Shown here: one piece after another, positions 21,801-33,318 of the stretch | Position numbering within the stretch: the first letter of the stretch is position 1 | How the letters are laid out: every line of letters starts with the position of its first letter | Source: Amoebophrya sp. A120 | Lineage: Eukaryota; Sar; Dinophyceae; Syndiniales; Amoebophryaceae | Direction of reading: 5' to 3' | Assembly: GCA_905178155.1 (NCBI GenBank) | Contig: CAJINV010000005.1 | Coordinates: 1,800,054 to 1,864,053 of the forward strand | Length of the DNA: 64,000 nt | The notes under the pieces: model-generated | What the model saw: only the letters and a program-made list of their open reading frames with translations | Database searches by the model: none | What the model was told of the DNA's origin: nothing | Translations under genes and position numbers: made by a program

Positions 21801-24800
21801 CGCAGGGCGGTCAGTATGCTCTGCAAAATTATCGACGCACTCGTACTAATTGCCATACAGCATGACAAATCTGGTAAGTTATATATTGCAATGTAAAATC
21901 AGAATTGAAGTTTAGGTAAATCACTGTAGCCGGAGCGAACTGCGAGAATTAGTATGCTTGTCCTGTCGATATTGATAGCTGAATCAGCATTACAAATTGC
22001 ATTTTCCTTCTGCAAAAATTTGTCATGCAGATGCACTTTGTACTAGTACGATACATTTGAAATGCATAGTCAGCCCATTCTGGCAACTGTCTAGCAGGTG
22101 CCACCGGCAGAGACGGAGCACATACTCCTCGCGGTTCTCGAAGGTGACCGGCGGAAAGTTCGAGGCCGCTGCTGATGTGGTGAGCATCTTCATCCTCTCG
22201 GCCGAGCCATGATTACAACCTTGTTCCCAAGTTGTGCACTTGTTGCGGTAAGACGCCACCGCTGTCTGCGCCTCGCTCCAGGGCGCTGAGAAATCACCGA
22301 AAGCGCGGGGCTTGCTGCTTGCGCTGCATGAAGATCCTGCTGCGCTTTCTCTTGGTTTTTTCGCAACATGTTTATTGGGGAGCAAGGACGTGTGACTTGC
22401 AGTGGCTGCTTCTTCGTCGCGAGGCGACAAGGACGAGGAAAGAAGAGTCGCGTCTGTCGAGTGTTGTTCCTTCGCTGTAGTTTCACCTCCCATATTGGTC
22501 AGCGAATTTTGGCCGTCTAGTCCGAACAGGAAGCGTTGGCCGAAGCAGGCGGACTCAACCGAGAAATCCAAGCACAGGGTGTCTTCCAAATTTCCGTCTG
22601 CTGCCTATCCAAGAAAAAAAGATTTTTGTAGGTGTAACAAACTGTAACTTTCTTGGTCTTGGAGGAACAACAGCATCGCAAATCTGTCTGGCATGAGAGC
22701 AAAAACCTGTCATGCGCAGATGGTACGCGAAAACCCGCTTGAATGGACCTTGCAACGCATGCCGAGCATGACAGCCGCAATCAGTTTGCATGTTGCGTAT
22801 CACAGAGTAAGAGCTACACTAACAATGTTTCTTTTTTCGATACCACCTCGTCCCAGTCCAGTATCTTCCGCAAACTCTGTGCAAACTCGTATCCTGAGTA
22901 AAAGCGTCCCCATCCCATGCCATAGTCAAGCTTGGAAATCTGCTAGACAAATCAGCCAGCCTAGGTTGTTGCGCATGACAATATTGGCCTTGTACTAGTG
23001 TAATCCTGTTTAGCTCGATTATCAGCATAACAGATCTAGCCTATGATGCTGATTGGAGCATAACAAATTCCAAAACAGCACGACTAGAAAATGCTTCGCA
23101 TGGGGCTCCGCATGAGAAACATTTATTTGAGCATGCAGACTTGCATGACAACTATGGAGTGGAAACGTTTTTACTCAGGATAACTCGAAGTCGATGCTTT
23201 GCACGTCGGCAATGGCCTCGTCGCAAAGCGAGGAGGTCGGGCTCTTCGTCCGCTCTCTCTCAGCACCGTGGACGCTAAGCAACCCCGCCTTGGGGGGCTC
23301 AAGCTCATGATCTTCTTCTAGTACATCTGCTCTACCGTCGTGAAGAACAGTAACAGAATTACCGCGGCCATCAGTTTTCGTCATCAGCAGCACAAACTTG
23401 TAGAAGAACAGCGGCAGCTCGAAGTCCAGTTGCGCGAACTGGTAGACGGCATAGGCCAGAAACCGGCTATGGGAGTGTCAGGATCGAAATCGACAAAATC
23501 GAAATGATCTGTAATGCATAAAATGCTACGCAAGAAGCGAGTCTATTGCAGTGGATGCAAGGAAGACGGATTGTAGTCCTGGTAAGGGTTAAGTGTTGGG
23601 CTGCTGCCTAGCATGACAGATGAAGACGGCTGTTTTGCTCTAAACCGCGTAACAGATTCGCTTCCAGGACGGGGAGAATTTGTCCTGCGCCGACTACAAA
23701 CTGTGGCTCTAACTGGCATCGATTTTGCGCATCACAAGTTTTTCGATTTTGACAATTTCGATCCTGACAGTTCCATACCGGCCCACGAACTCATAGATCG
23801 CCCGCATGCTCGCGTCACTGTTCCCCGCTAGTCGGTGCACGTGGTCGGGAATCACCCAAAATTTTTGCGACAAGGATGGTGTCGAGGATCCTTGCCCCCT
23901 GTCTGCTTCTACATTTTTCACCTCGTCTAATTGGTTTGACGATTATCCCAAGGAAAGGAAAAGTGTCTCAGTCTCGAAATACTTGAGCAGCAGACCCAGC
24001 AAGAACACAAATGCGGTCGTCGGCATGAGGCACCATATCCGTCAACGTGCGTCACACGCACGAAGCAGGGATGAAACTAGAGAAAGCTGCAGCTGCACTC
24101 ACAACTGTTACAGCGTGTGCATTTCTCTTTGCGCTTGCCTGTCGAGCATGACAAAAAACTGAAACTGTATCAAGGAATCTTGGCAATACAAGTTGAAACT
24201 GGCAGACACAGGTTTTGTCTTTCGATAACGCCGTCTGAATGTTCAATCCCTGGCGGAAGAGCCCGGACTCGGGTTGGAACAGTTCGGTCGCGAGAAATTG
24301 CACCCAGCCCTTAGTCAACGCGCCCCAGTCGACGCCGGAGTCGCCAACGTAGCCCACGGTGAACCCCCGCAGCCAGAATTCCCCGGTCTTCATGCCCGCA
24401 AAACGGAAGCTCGAGAGAAACACGCCGATCTGCATGCCCGTCTTGTTCTTCGTGGTGATGTCGCTTCTACGGGGGTCGCTCGCAAGAGCTGTAAGGACAT
24501 TATTATCTGCGAGTAAGAGTTCTTTGCTGGTGGCTTCTTGTACTTGTTCGGCTGTAGTTCTACTCAACATCGTCCTACCGGCCGCCAGCTCTTGCTGGTG
24601 GTCCGGCCGACAAATCACGAGTCGCGGGACCCCGTCCGGCGGCCGCGCGCGGTGGTGGTGCGCGGGCCATCCGTACGCTTTCCGGAGCCGGTTCAGCTGC
24701 GCCACCGCCTCGCCTTGGAAAAACTGCTCCAGAACTACCGTGGCGTCTGCTGCTGAATGTGGTGGTGTTCTTGTCGTACTAGTCGTCGTGTCTAAAAGTA

Positions 24801-27800
24801 CCGAAGATGCACCTCTTGGAGCAGTCCACGCAATTGCATTTGCATCTGGCGCCACGACATCCGGATTTATTATTTCACCAGTGTCGCAGTCCTCGCTGCT
24901 TCCGCGACCACGCCTGTGTTGAAGATGCTCAGTATTGTACTCCTCGAGCGTGTTGTGGCCTTTCGCAAACACCTTGCGCACGTAAGCGAGAAACGTCTCG
25001 GTGGCGGGTGGACAGACGAAACAGAAGTGATTCTCATCGAAAGATTGAGCCCCGTAAGGATCTTCACGATCGCAACTACGTTGTAGTGCAACAGCTGCCC
25101 CAACGTCCGCTACAGCTTCAACTAACGTTTCTCGCACAACTTTCGTCTTTCCCGTACGGAGGCAGCGAAGCTGGAGTAAGCGTGGGAGAAATTGTGGTAC
25201 TAGTTGATCAACACTCACTGCTTTGTCTGTCCCTGTCCCGCGTCTACTTGACGCTGGAAGTCGTCGCGGTACATCGCGGCCCGTCCGATTTTGTTTTTGA
25301 TTTGCTTTGTAGTTTCCGCAACTAGTACTCGTACTTGCTCCCAGCCAGGACTGCTCTGTTCCCGTAGTTTGACGTTCTGCTAGTACACGACCCGCATCAG
25401 CAGGAGCGTTGTTGCAAGAATCAAGCACGTCGTGCAAGGGGCTGCAGGGCCGGCTTGAGGGACCCCGGGGGTCCGTGCCAGACAGAAAACTGTCCTTCGT
25501 GTTGCGTCGGGAGGAAGAGGATGCTCCAGACAGCGAAAAATCTAGCTGGTTGTCGTCGCTCTGAGGTGCTGGCGGGTGTTGAACTTGGTCTTGTAGTAAC
25601 TGGCCCTCTTCAACATGCTCAACAACAGGATCATCTACTTCCGCATCCGCTAGTACAACTTCTTGTGGAGCCAACAAATGACTTTCCTCCACGGGGAGGA
25701 CCCGGCTAGTACTTCTACAGGTTGATCTTCGTCCTCGACGAACTGGTTGTAGTACCTGCTGGGTACCTTTCTCCTGCTCTCCTTCCCCCTGTCGTGATGA
25801 AGAACGTATTGCAGTTGTAGATGGTGCTCCTTTAGTTGTATTCTGGCCGTTTTCAGCCCGAGCAGAATTTTCCTCAGGTTGCACGTTCTCCTGCCCAACT
25901 TCTGTTGTTGATGTTGTTGAAGATAAAAATTCTGGCTCTGTTCTCTCAGCCATGTTTTCATCATCGTCACCTCTGTAGGAGTAGGAAAGCAGAACTTCCT
26001 CATGGTGGTCGACGGATTGAGGTTGACGTTCTTGAGCCGGGTGGAAATTGCTGGTCCTGGTGTTCCTTGTCTGCATAGCAGAAAAGGAGGAGGAGGACGA
26101 GCTGCCACTCGCTTCTGGTTCTGGCTCTGTGTCTGCTCCAAAATGATTTCCCTCCGCTCGCTGTGGCAAGGCAGGCACGTGGTCACCCTCCGTCAAAATC
26201 TGACAGACCTCCCACAATGCTGATTGTGTCTGCGATGACGACGTTATTGATGGCGTATTGCTATTAGCGCCTGCCGCTTGGTGCTGATCACGACCGTTAC
26301 TTGGATGCGGGACGGTAGAAGACAAGGAGCTCTCACGCAACAAAAGTGCGGATTTGTGGTGGTCATGGTTTGTTGGGCTCATCTTCTGGCTCATTTTTGC
26401 TTTTCTACTTCTAGTTTCTTCATCCGGCCTCTTACACAACAAACGAAAACGCACAATCGACCCAGGGCGCAACTCATCCCTGGGAAAGACGAGAGTAGTA
26501 CGCAGCGGAGAAGTTCTCGTCCCAGCAGGTGCAGGAAGATGTGAAAAAGTTGCCATGTAATCTGGGCGGGCTCTCGCACGTCCGCCGACATCTTCAGCCC
26601 GCTCCATTGTGCTGGAGCCTGCGCCCGGGTGATGATTTTCAATTGAGGAACTGGAGGAACTAGAACTTGATGATGACGAACTGCTACTGGTACTTCCGCC
26701 GCTAGTTGTGCCGAGCCCACCACGCGTAGGCGTGCGCCTACTACTTGCTCTGCTAGTCGTACAAGTAGCTTCTTGCTGTTGCTGCAACTGCTGCAGCTCT
26801 TCCGGACTGCCCACAGTATCTGTTGCGCTAGAAGCACCACCACCAACAGTGGTAGCAGATGCAGATGCAGACCCACTACTACTGCTACTACTTCCCCGGA
26901 CCTTCAAGAACTGCTGAAAAAGCGGATTTCCCCGGCGCACGCGGCACTTCTTCGCGTCGCGTTGCGCATGCAGTTGCAACACTTTCGACACAAACATGTG
27001 CAGGTCGAAATGACAGTTGGACGTATTCGTTGCACTAGTACAACCTTTCTTGGTGGTACTGTTTATAATCTCGGCACTAGAACTAGTTTCTTGTTGCTCG
27101 AAGAATTCCACAAATTCCCCGTACACCACCGCGGTCTTCGCGTTCGTTTCGTTGTACAATCTTTGCAGGGGCAGAAAACTACTGCGACCACTTCCTGCGT
27201 CGTTGATGCTTGTCGCGTTCGACATCACAAAGTCTTCTGGATCCGCGCACCGATCCCACTCGCCCTCGGGCACCCGGCTCACCGTCGGCGCGTCGTTGCT
27301 GTACAGCCACGCGTAGTAGTTTTCCTCGAAATTCAGCTTCCACGCCCCGCTCCAGAAAATCACCGCCCCAGTAGCAGCGTTGCGGTACACCGGCCGCTCG
27401 CGGTACCGCAGCTCGTAGTACCGCAGGTTCTTGTTGCCACTCGAAGAACTACTCGCCGCCGTGCTGTACTTGAAGGTTACTGGCAAGTCGTACTGGTCCG
27501 GGCCCGGCCATTTCGCGAGCTCCTCGCTGCTGGCCACAACCGGGCGATACCACCCGTTGCACAACGAATGCCGGTAATCCCCGTAGCACCCGTCCACGAG
27601 AACCGCACTGCGCAGCCAGTCCTGCAGGTTCGGGAAAGTAGATGGCAGCTGCGGTCGTGTTCTTGGCGGCGAAGAGTTTGATTTGCCGTGCTGTTGTTTT
27701 TCTTGCCGGAAAATTCTCGATGTTGTTTCAGCACCAGCAAGGTCGACGTTTTGATTCTGGCGAACAGCTGATGCTGCTGTTTCTTCGTCGTCCAATATAA

Positions 27801-30800
27801 TCCCGATCTTGCTTGATCCAGGAGATTCTGGTGGATCCTCTCGACGTCCCGCAGCCGCGGTCTCCGCCAAAAAGGAGTTTGATGTTGTCGTCCTGGCGCT
27901 AAAGAACAAGTCCGAAGCTTTCACGACAACTTTCTCCCCACACCACCGGTGGTCAAAAGGCTGGGGGCGGCTCCGGCTCACGGTCGTCCGTCGCAGAGCA
28001 GTCGTGTTGTTTGGGGTTTTGGAGGAAGAGGTAGAGGAGGAAGAGGGTTGCATCAGGACACTTGATGTTGTTTTCGCAGCAGTCGTGGTTGTGCTGCTCG
28101 TGCTCTTGCAAGAACTCTTGTTGCTACTTCTATACCAGTTCGCACTTGATGATGTTGTTGCCGTACCGCTACTACTGCTTGCGCTACTGGTACTGCCTGG
28201 CCTAGTACAACTGCTTGCGTTATTTCCATTCCTCCGGCCCGGCGAGGCAGCCGCGAACAAAACTGGTGCCTTTTTCACTGCGCCCTGCGGAGAACCTTCC
28301 AACACCGGGGGACATGAGTCGTTGCGCGGGAGGAGTTTGCTGCTTTTTATTTTGTTGTTGACACTATTCCGCAAGTAGGACCTGGAATTATCCGGGGGGG
28401 CTTGTGCGTGAGGCTGCTCTTCGTCGTGCTGTGACACTACGGGTATTGTGGTCCTGCCAATCGCTCGCTTGTGACCTGGTCTATTAGGTGAATCACCCGC
28501 GCCGCTCCCCGGCGGGACGAAACAACCGGACGATGTCTTTTTTGATGAACAAGACGAGGGGGCCAAATTCATTCTTTGACCGCAGCTGTCGCTGAACGCA
28601 TTGGCGTTTTTCCTGGCTGATTTCAGCAGCATGCTCTTGAGATACCCGGCCTGTGCCTTGTCGACTATCAACTCGTACGAACGGACGACATGCTGAAGAC
28701 GCGGTTGAGCAGGATGCGTAGAGTGGCTTTTGTGGTCACGACCGAAAGATGAACCTGGTTCATCTTGCCGATGAAACCCATGACCGTGTAATTCTACTTC
28801 GCCACCACAGGACGAACTGGCGCTATGAAAATCCTCCTCGGCCGGTACTTTCACTATGCCCGCTTTACGCACGATTGCAACGACAGACAGCACTGTAGTA
28901 GTAGTTCCTCTGTTGTAGTTGTTCACTCTGCAAGTACCGTTTGAGACATGATCCTCGCCTGGTTTTACTGGCAGAAGATGCGCCCTTTCATCAAAATCTT
29001 GTTCTTGTTCTGGAATAGTAGTACGTCGCACGATGATCCGTTGCCCCGGGAAGAGCGGCCCGTGGACAAAAACTTCGTCCCAAGTGAGCGGAAACGTCCA
29101 GCCGGCCGCGGCGAGAAAGCGCTCCACTTCGAGGACTTTCGCCTCGAAGTTGTCATCGTCACGACTTCCAGAAAAATGCAGGGGGTGTCGCGCGAGAAAA
29201 GTTGCCGCAATCGCTTCGCTTAAAGTTCGTTTTTCTACAAGTTGCATCGGCGCTTGGTCCTCCACTTCCTCGCGGTGGTAGTTGTTCTCGGGCACCTTCA
29301 AGAAAGATGGAGCTTGCTTTTCCGACGAGCTGCTGCTGCTACAGCTCTTGGTTTGATGTTCCTTCGCATTCGTAAAAAACATCCGCAGCCACTCCTCTGG
29401 CTGGTCAAAAAACTTCTCTAGTGCGGTTTTTTGAAAGACAAGGGCACTGCGCGTCCCGCGTGACTTTTGTATGTCAGCATGCGAAAGCATATTCTCGCGT
29501 AGTAGTTCCCTCTGGTCCGAAGACGAGGAACCAGAGGACGCGGAGGTGGAGCTGCTGCATTTTGTACTACTGCTAGACGATGAAGAGGAGGAAGAGGAGG
29601 ATAAAGTGGCCGAGGAACTCGCTGAACTACAACCCGACTTTGTTAGTACTGTTGTAATCCCGGTGTTTGATGAAGAACTGCTGGCTCCTGCATCTGCAAA
29701 TCCCGGGTTTGCTATTTCTGGTCCCCGCTGCGAAGGAGGTGAACAAGCTACTACAGATGTTCTTCTTGCTACAACAGGAGTTACTACTTCCTTCACCACG
29801 AAGCCCGTGCCCACGTGTCGCTTTGCCAGCCAGCAGGTAACGCCCTCCGTGTTCAGAACGCGGATGTTGTCGTCCAGGTCTTCTTCCACGATCACAGCTC
29901 TATCGTACTTGTGCAGCGGCCCGGCGTCCTGCAGGACCAAAATCTCCCGGGGCGGGGGTCTGCGGCCTTGGTGCGGATTATCGACGTGGAAATGCTGTAA
30001 AACGTGGCTGTCGCGTGGTCCATCACCTCTCGTCGCATGTAGTTCACAAGAACCGTCACCTACCACCTCCAGTTCTTCCAAATATCCGCGCCACTGCTGC
30101 TGCGACGGAAAGGCGACGATGACCCGGTTGCCCTGCAATTTCGTTACGACCCCCACCTCATCGTAGGAAACGGAGCCCAGCCCGCGCAACGGGCGGTGCA
30201 GCGCGGTGATCTGCTGGCCGGTGACGGTGTTGGAAACCCTATAGCGGAAGAAGCTTTCGCGCAGACGCACAAATTCCTGCACCCTGATGCGTTTCGTTTC
30301 GTGCTCGAAGCAGTCCAGGTCAATCTCCAACTCTGTTTTGTTCACGCTCATCGGCACATTGTGCACGAACCGCCGGTCCTTGCTGTGGTTGCAGAACTCC
30401 ACTGCAACTTGGTGCGGTTGTATCGAAGAAAAAAACACCATCACAATCACACTTAGGGGGTTTTGCATCAGAGATTTTTCTTGCATGACAATTTTTTTTG
30501 GTATTGCAAAAACATAAGGGAAATCCCGGAGAAATTTTGACTGTGATGCATTTTTGCGCACGACAAAAAATTTTGTACTATTGCAAAAACGTGCAATAGT
30601 GACTGTGATGGTGTTTTTTTCTTGAATAGGTTGCTGCTTGGGCAGGATGCGGCCGACGATGACGCCGGTGGGTTCCTCGATGAAACCGCGTACGAAGCCG
30701 GCGCCCTCGCGAACGTGCCGGACGCGCATGTGAAGCTGCAGAGGCGCCGGTGGTCCTCGGGCTGCTGGGTTACGAGCAGCAGTTGTACTAGGAGGTGGGA

Positions 30801-33318
30801 GATCATTTTTTGCTCCTTCTGCGACCATAGAAGCAGGTGATCGCGACCGGGCAGTATCTAGTCCTCCGCTGCCGTTGACAAAAAGAAGCTCATTCTTGGG
30901 TGTTGAAGCGGGACAAGCAAGTTGTTGACCATCAGCAGTTCCAGTTCCAACATGTTCACGATCCGCATAATTCAAAAGCCGCTGGTGGGCAGATGCCCCC
31001 AAAGAAGAACTAGCTGTTCCGTGGTCTTGTTCATCTTCAACTACGCGCAATTCCTTGAACAGTTTGTAGGCGTCGCCGGAGTGGGTTAAGCGCAAAGGGC
31101 AAAATGCACCAGTAGCAGAAAAGTCAGCAGTGGTTGATGTACAGCTGCCGTACAGTCCCGCCCCGGCACCAGGGAGTTCATTCACTACAACTTCTTGTGC
31201 TGCAACTTGCTGCTGCTCCAAGTACATCTCTTCCACGTCTTGCCAAAACAGACCCTTGTGGTACGCTATCAAATGTAAAAACGTCTGGGTCTGGAAGATT
31301 CTGAGACTTGTCATGCATGTTTTGCATTGGCCATGATGTCTGTGATGCATGCCCTAGCATCACAGATCTTTTGAGGGTTTCGCGATGCCTATTCCGCATT
31401 ACAAATGCCCTTTCCGCGTAGCAAAAATTGCGTTCCCTTTGCTGCTCATGCAATGCAGATTTTTTTAGAATCCAAAATCAGCATGACAAGTTGGATTCTT
31501 CCAGACCCAGACATTTTTACAGTTCATATACGCGTGCTCCTCCGTGTCCATGCCGTATTCCAGGTGCAAAACGATTTTTGCCGGGCAGTCTCCCTCAAAA
31601 ACGTGTTTCGAAGCCAACACTTTCGACTTGGTGGTGTCTGATGTGCTGTTATTTTTCTTATCGTTCATTTTCATCCGGGAAGTTGCTGTTTTTGAAGATG
31701 AAGATGCCGAAGTAGAGGAAGACGGCTGGAATAAACTGTGCTCCTGATTCTGTGGAGCTTGATCTACCACACCATCATATACATCGTCTAAATTGCTGGG
31801 AGGCCCTGCTCGCCCCCTCGGATGAACAAGGACAGCTCTCGAAGATGTTCTCTTATCCGAGCTTGAGCCACTACTTCCGTTTCGATTTCTCTTCCTCGAA
31901 ACCGCACTGGGAAAAGGACCCGTGCCATCTGTTTCGGCGGGTAGGAGATCGGGAAGTTGTACATGGTGGTTCACCCCGCTGCTCGAAAAGGACGTGGGCA
32001 ACACACCTCCCGATGAATTCGACGTGGACGACGTCCCTGTCAACTTTTTCCAAAGTTTCGCGAGGCAGCACTGCTTCGCGCGGGGCGACGGAGGGGAAAT
32101 TGGAAAAGCGCCAGCATGCGAATGATCAGGCAATCTACTTCGCTGGCTTCGGTTTGATGGTCGTGCAGCTTCGTCGTCCGCGTCGGCTCGATGCACTCTT
32201 GAATGAGCACGTCCTCGTCCGGAACCGCTTTCTTGGACCTCTGTCTCGTCCAACTTTACGCAGCATCCCTTCGACGAGCAGCAAAAAACTCGTGTAGAGG
32301 AAGAGGAGGCTCCTGTCCGAGGATCAGTTTCCTCTTTATTCGCGCGGGGGAACCAGCAAGATGAACCACAACATCGGTAACAAGCAGACCATGATCTTGA
32401 AGTTGTTGCTCTTGCATCGTTTGTTCCACCATCTTCTCCCTTCGCTCCGGATGTCCCACAGCAAGAAGAACTACACCAGCAAGAAGTGCTTGCAGTTACC
32501 CGGCGCTTGTTCTTACCACAGCAAAAAAGCGTCGAAGACAAGCAATTCGGACTACACGAAAATGAACGCAATTTGTTTTCCAGTGCGTAGGTCTTCCGGA
32601 ACCCGACCCGCGTCCCAAACACCGGCGAAAGCACGATTCTGGTCCAGCCGCAGACCTTCCGGCTGTCGGCGTTGAGGATGGAGCGAAAATTGCATTTGGA
32701 CTTCGAGTAATACAGAATCACGCCGAGTTCCGCGGGCTCGCGGTCGTAAACCAGTTGGAACCTCTCGTTAAACTTGATTTTCCGAGTACGAGGTTTTATC
32801 TGCTTTTGCGTTCGAAGATGTTCTTGATCACGCTTGCTCCTTCTGTCGCACGAGGACGACCCCGGCAGCTGGTGCACCTCTTTCTGCCAATTATTCCTGT
32901 CAGTGGAGGACAGAAGATCTTCACGAGGAATGGTGTACAACTGACGTTCATTCTGATTCTTGACCGGTCTTCTCCTACCTCTGCGAGAAGCCCGTTCATA
33001 TTGCGTACAGTCGTGGTTTATTTCGGGAAGATGGTGCAGCGCCCCTGGTCGTGTTCTTGCATGAGAATCTCGTTCCTGCACTTGTTGTTCATACCGATGT
33101 CCAACATCTTGTGCAGGCCCGACTCCAGCTGTACTAGTTGCAGCTCCGCGTCCTACCCGTTGCTTTTCGGTTTGAAAGACCCGGTTGGCAAGAACCAGCT
33201 CGCACCAGACGTCCGTGCCAAGGAGGTTCTTCGTGAAAATGTGCTCCGGAAAATACACGCTGCGGACCTCGACGCGAAGCAGCCGCCCGTTCTCGCCCGG
33301 TGGGGACACTTGGAGCAT
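18818..33318 (-). CDS. C2-HECT E3 ubiquitin ligase (at least 10 exons; 3' end tentative)
   Basis: The start is the ATG at 33318. Supported exons are 33318-31529, 31261-30629, 30415-24228, 23938-23778, 23462-23183, 22884-22843, 22600-22069, 21809-21701, about 21448-21400 and about 19390-19150. The N-terminus is C2-like (RLLRVEVRSVYFPEHIF, LGTDVWCELVL, later FQLVYDREPAELGVILYY), split by a basic insert. Residues about 880-930 hold a REP-like strand pair (EVGVVTKLQGNRVIVAFPSQ), and about 1745-1855 a Gly/Tyr/Trp-rich domain (GCYGDYRHSLCNGWY...WSGAWKLNF). Long Ser-rich linkers follow. The HECT N-lobe starts near 2850 (GVDWGALTKGWVQFLATELF) and continues through VGRFLAYAVYQ, LPLFFYK, LCLDFSVES and ALRRGFLDVL. 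The C-lobe has RRRVPAGGFRSL and the catalytic-Cys motif PAAHVCFHRLDVPYYD. The canonical stretch before the C-lobe and the last helix were not located. It transfers ubiquitin through the Cys; substrates are unknown. Confidence 0.8.
19460..21400. other. Long GC-rich intron interval within the HECT gene
   Basis: About 2 kb separates the exon with HGKPCCSREHVQELFFG from the C-lobe exon. Its 20250-21250 core is GC-rich with poly-C runs and palindromes (CCTGTGC..GCACAGG near 20640, GGCCCCGGAGG..GGGGCCC near 21215). The 3' side ends in a pyrimidine-rich TGTTTCTCTGCGCAG on the minus strand, a conventional-looking acceptor. One missing HECT segment should lie here or be absent; I did not find it. Confidence 0.5.
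21454..21700. mobile_element. Introner in the HECT gene, TSD GCAAG/GCAGG
   Basis: The left end TATGCAATGCAAATTACGTA and the right end TACAAGTTTGCAGGAGATA are diverged reverse complements. The flanks are GCAAG (21449-21453) and GCAGG (21701-21705). Splicing yields HGKPCCSREHVQELFFG, a plausible continuation of the HECT N-lobe. Confidence 0.72.
21815..22068. mobile_element. Introner in the HECT gene, perfect TSD GTCAG
   Basis: The left end TATGCTCTGCAAAATTATCG is mirrored by CGATACATTTGAAATGCATA. GTCAG lies at 21810-21814 and 22069-22073. A GCATGACAA (21860-21868) / TTGTCATGC (22020-22028) subterminal pair is present. Excision joins two different frames to give CQNGLTALRRGFLDVL. Confidence 0.92.
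22606..22842. mobile_element. Introner in the HECT gene, TSD decayed
   Basis: The ends TATCCAAGAAAAAAAGATTT and TGTTTCTTTTTTCGATA are inverted relatives. The flanking pentamers are CTGCC and CCACC (3 of 5 match). Exact excision gives ILDWDEVADGNLEDTLCLDF, which reads straight through a recognisable HECT segment and matches the frame of the next exon. Confidence 0.85.
22890..23182. mobile_element. Introner in the HECT gene, perfect TSD ACTCG
   Basis: The left end TATCCTGAGTAAAAGCGT is mirrored by ACGTTTTTACTCAGGATA. ACTCG lies at 22885-22889 and 23183-23187. The exon between this element and the one at 22606-22842 is only 42 nt long. Splicing gives SIDFEFAQSLRKILDWDEV. Confidence 0.92.
23468..23777. 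mobile_element. Introner in the HECT gene, long TIR, perfect TSD CCGGC
   Basis: The TIR is at least 35 bp: TATGGGAGTGTCAGGATCGA continues with AATCGACAAAATCGAAA, and the right end carries the complement. CCGGC lies at 23463-23467 and 23778-23782. The spliced product AIYEFVGRFLAYAVYQFAQL matches the HECT N-lobe pattern. Confidence 0.93.
23944..24227. mobile_element. Introner in the HECT gene, diverged TIR and TSD
   Basis: The left end TATCCCAAGGAAAGGAAAAG and the right end CAGGTTTTGTCTTTCGATA are loosely complementary. The flanks ACGAT and ACGCC match at 3 of 5 positions. Removing 289 nt nevertheless joins the two frames exactly (NIQTA|SNQLDEVKNVEADRG). Confidence 0.8.
30421..30628. mobile_element. 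In-frame introner of the 'CAAGAAAAAAACACC' family
   Basis: The ends TATCGAAGAAAAAAACACCA and TGGTGTTTTTTTCTTGAATA are near-perfect inverted repeats of about 30 bp, with TSD GGTTG at 30416-30420 and 30629-30633. The element has no stop in the host frame, and element plus TSD is 213 nt, so retained and spliced forms both keep the frame. Spliced, the host reads LPKQQPHQVAVEFCNHSKD. It is about 70% like the element at 5441-5643 in the ends. Confidence 0.92.
31267..31528. mobile_element. Introner of the 'CTGGGTCTGGAAG' family in the HECT gene, TSD TACGC
   Basis: The ends TATCAAATGTAAAAACGTCT and AGACATTTTTACAGTTCATA continue with GGGTCTGGAAG and its complement. TACGC lies at 31262-31266 and 31529-31533. 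TTGTCATGC (31308-31316) and GCATGACAA (31481-31489) form the internal pair. A stop lies in the element, so it must be removed to join the C2-containing exon to the rest (TEEHAYHKGLFWQDVEE). Confidence 0.93.

Noticed and set aside
26278-29281. Long plus-strand frames opposite the HECT gene and the giant gene (for example 26773-27681, 40962-41562, 50886-51425)
   Set aside because: They are antisense shadows of real coding DNA with no domains and biased composition.
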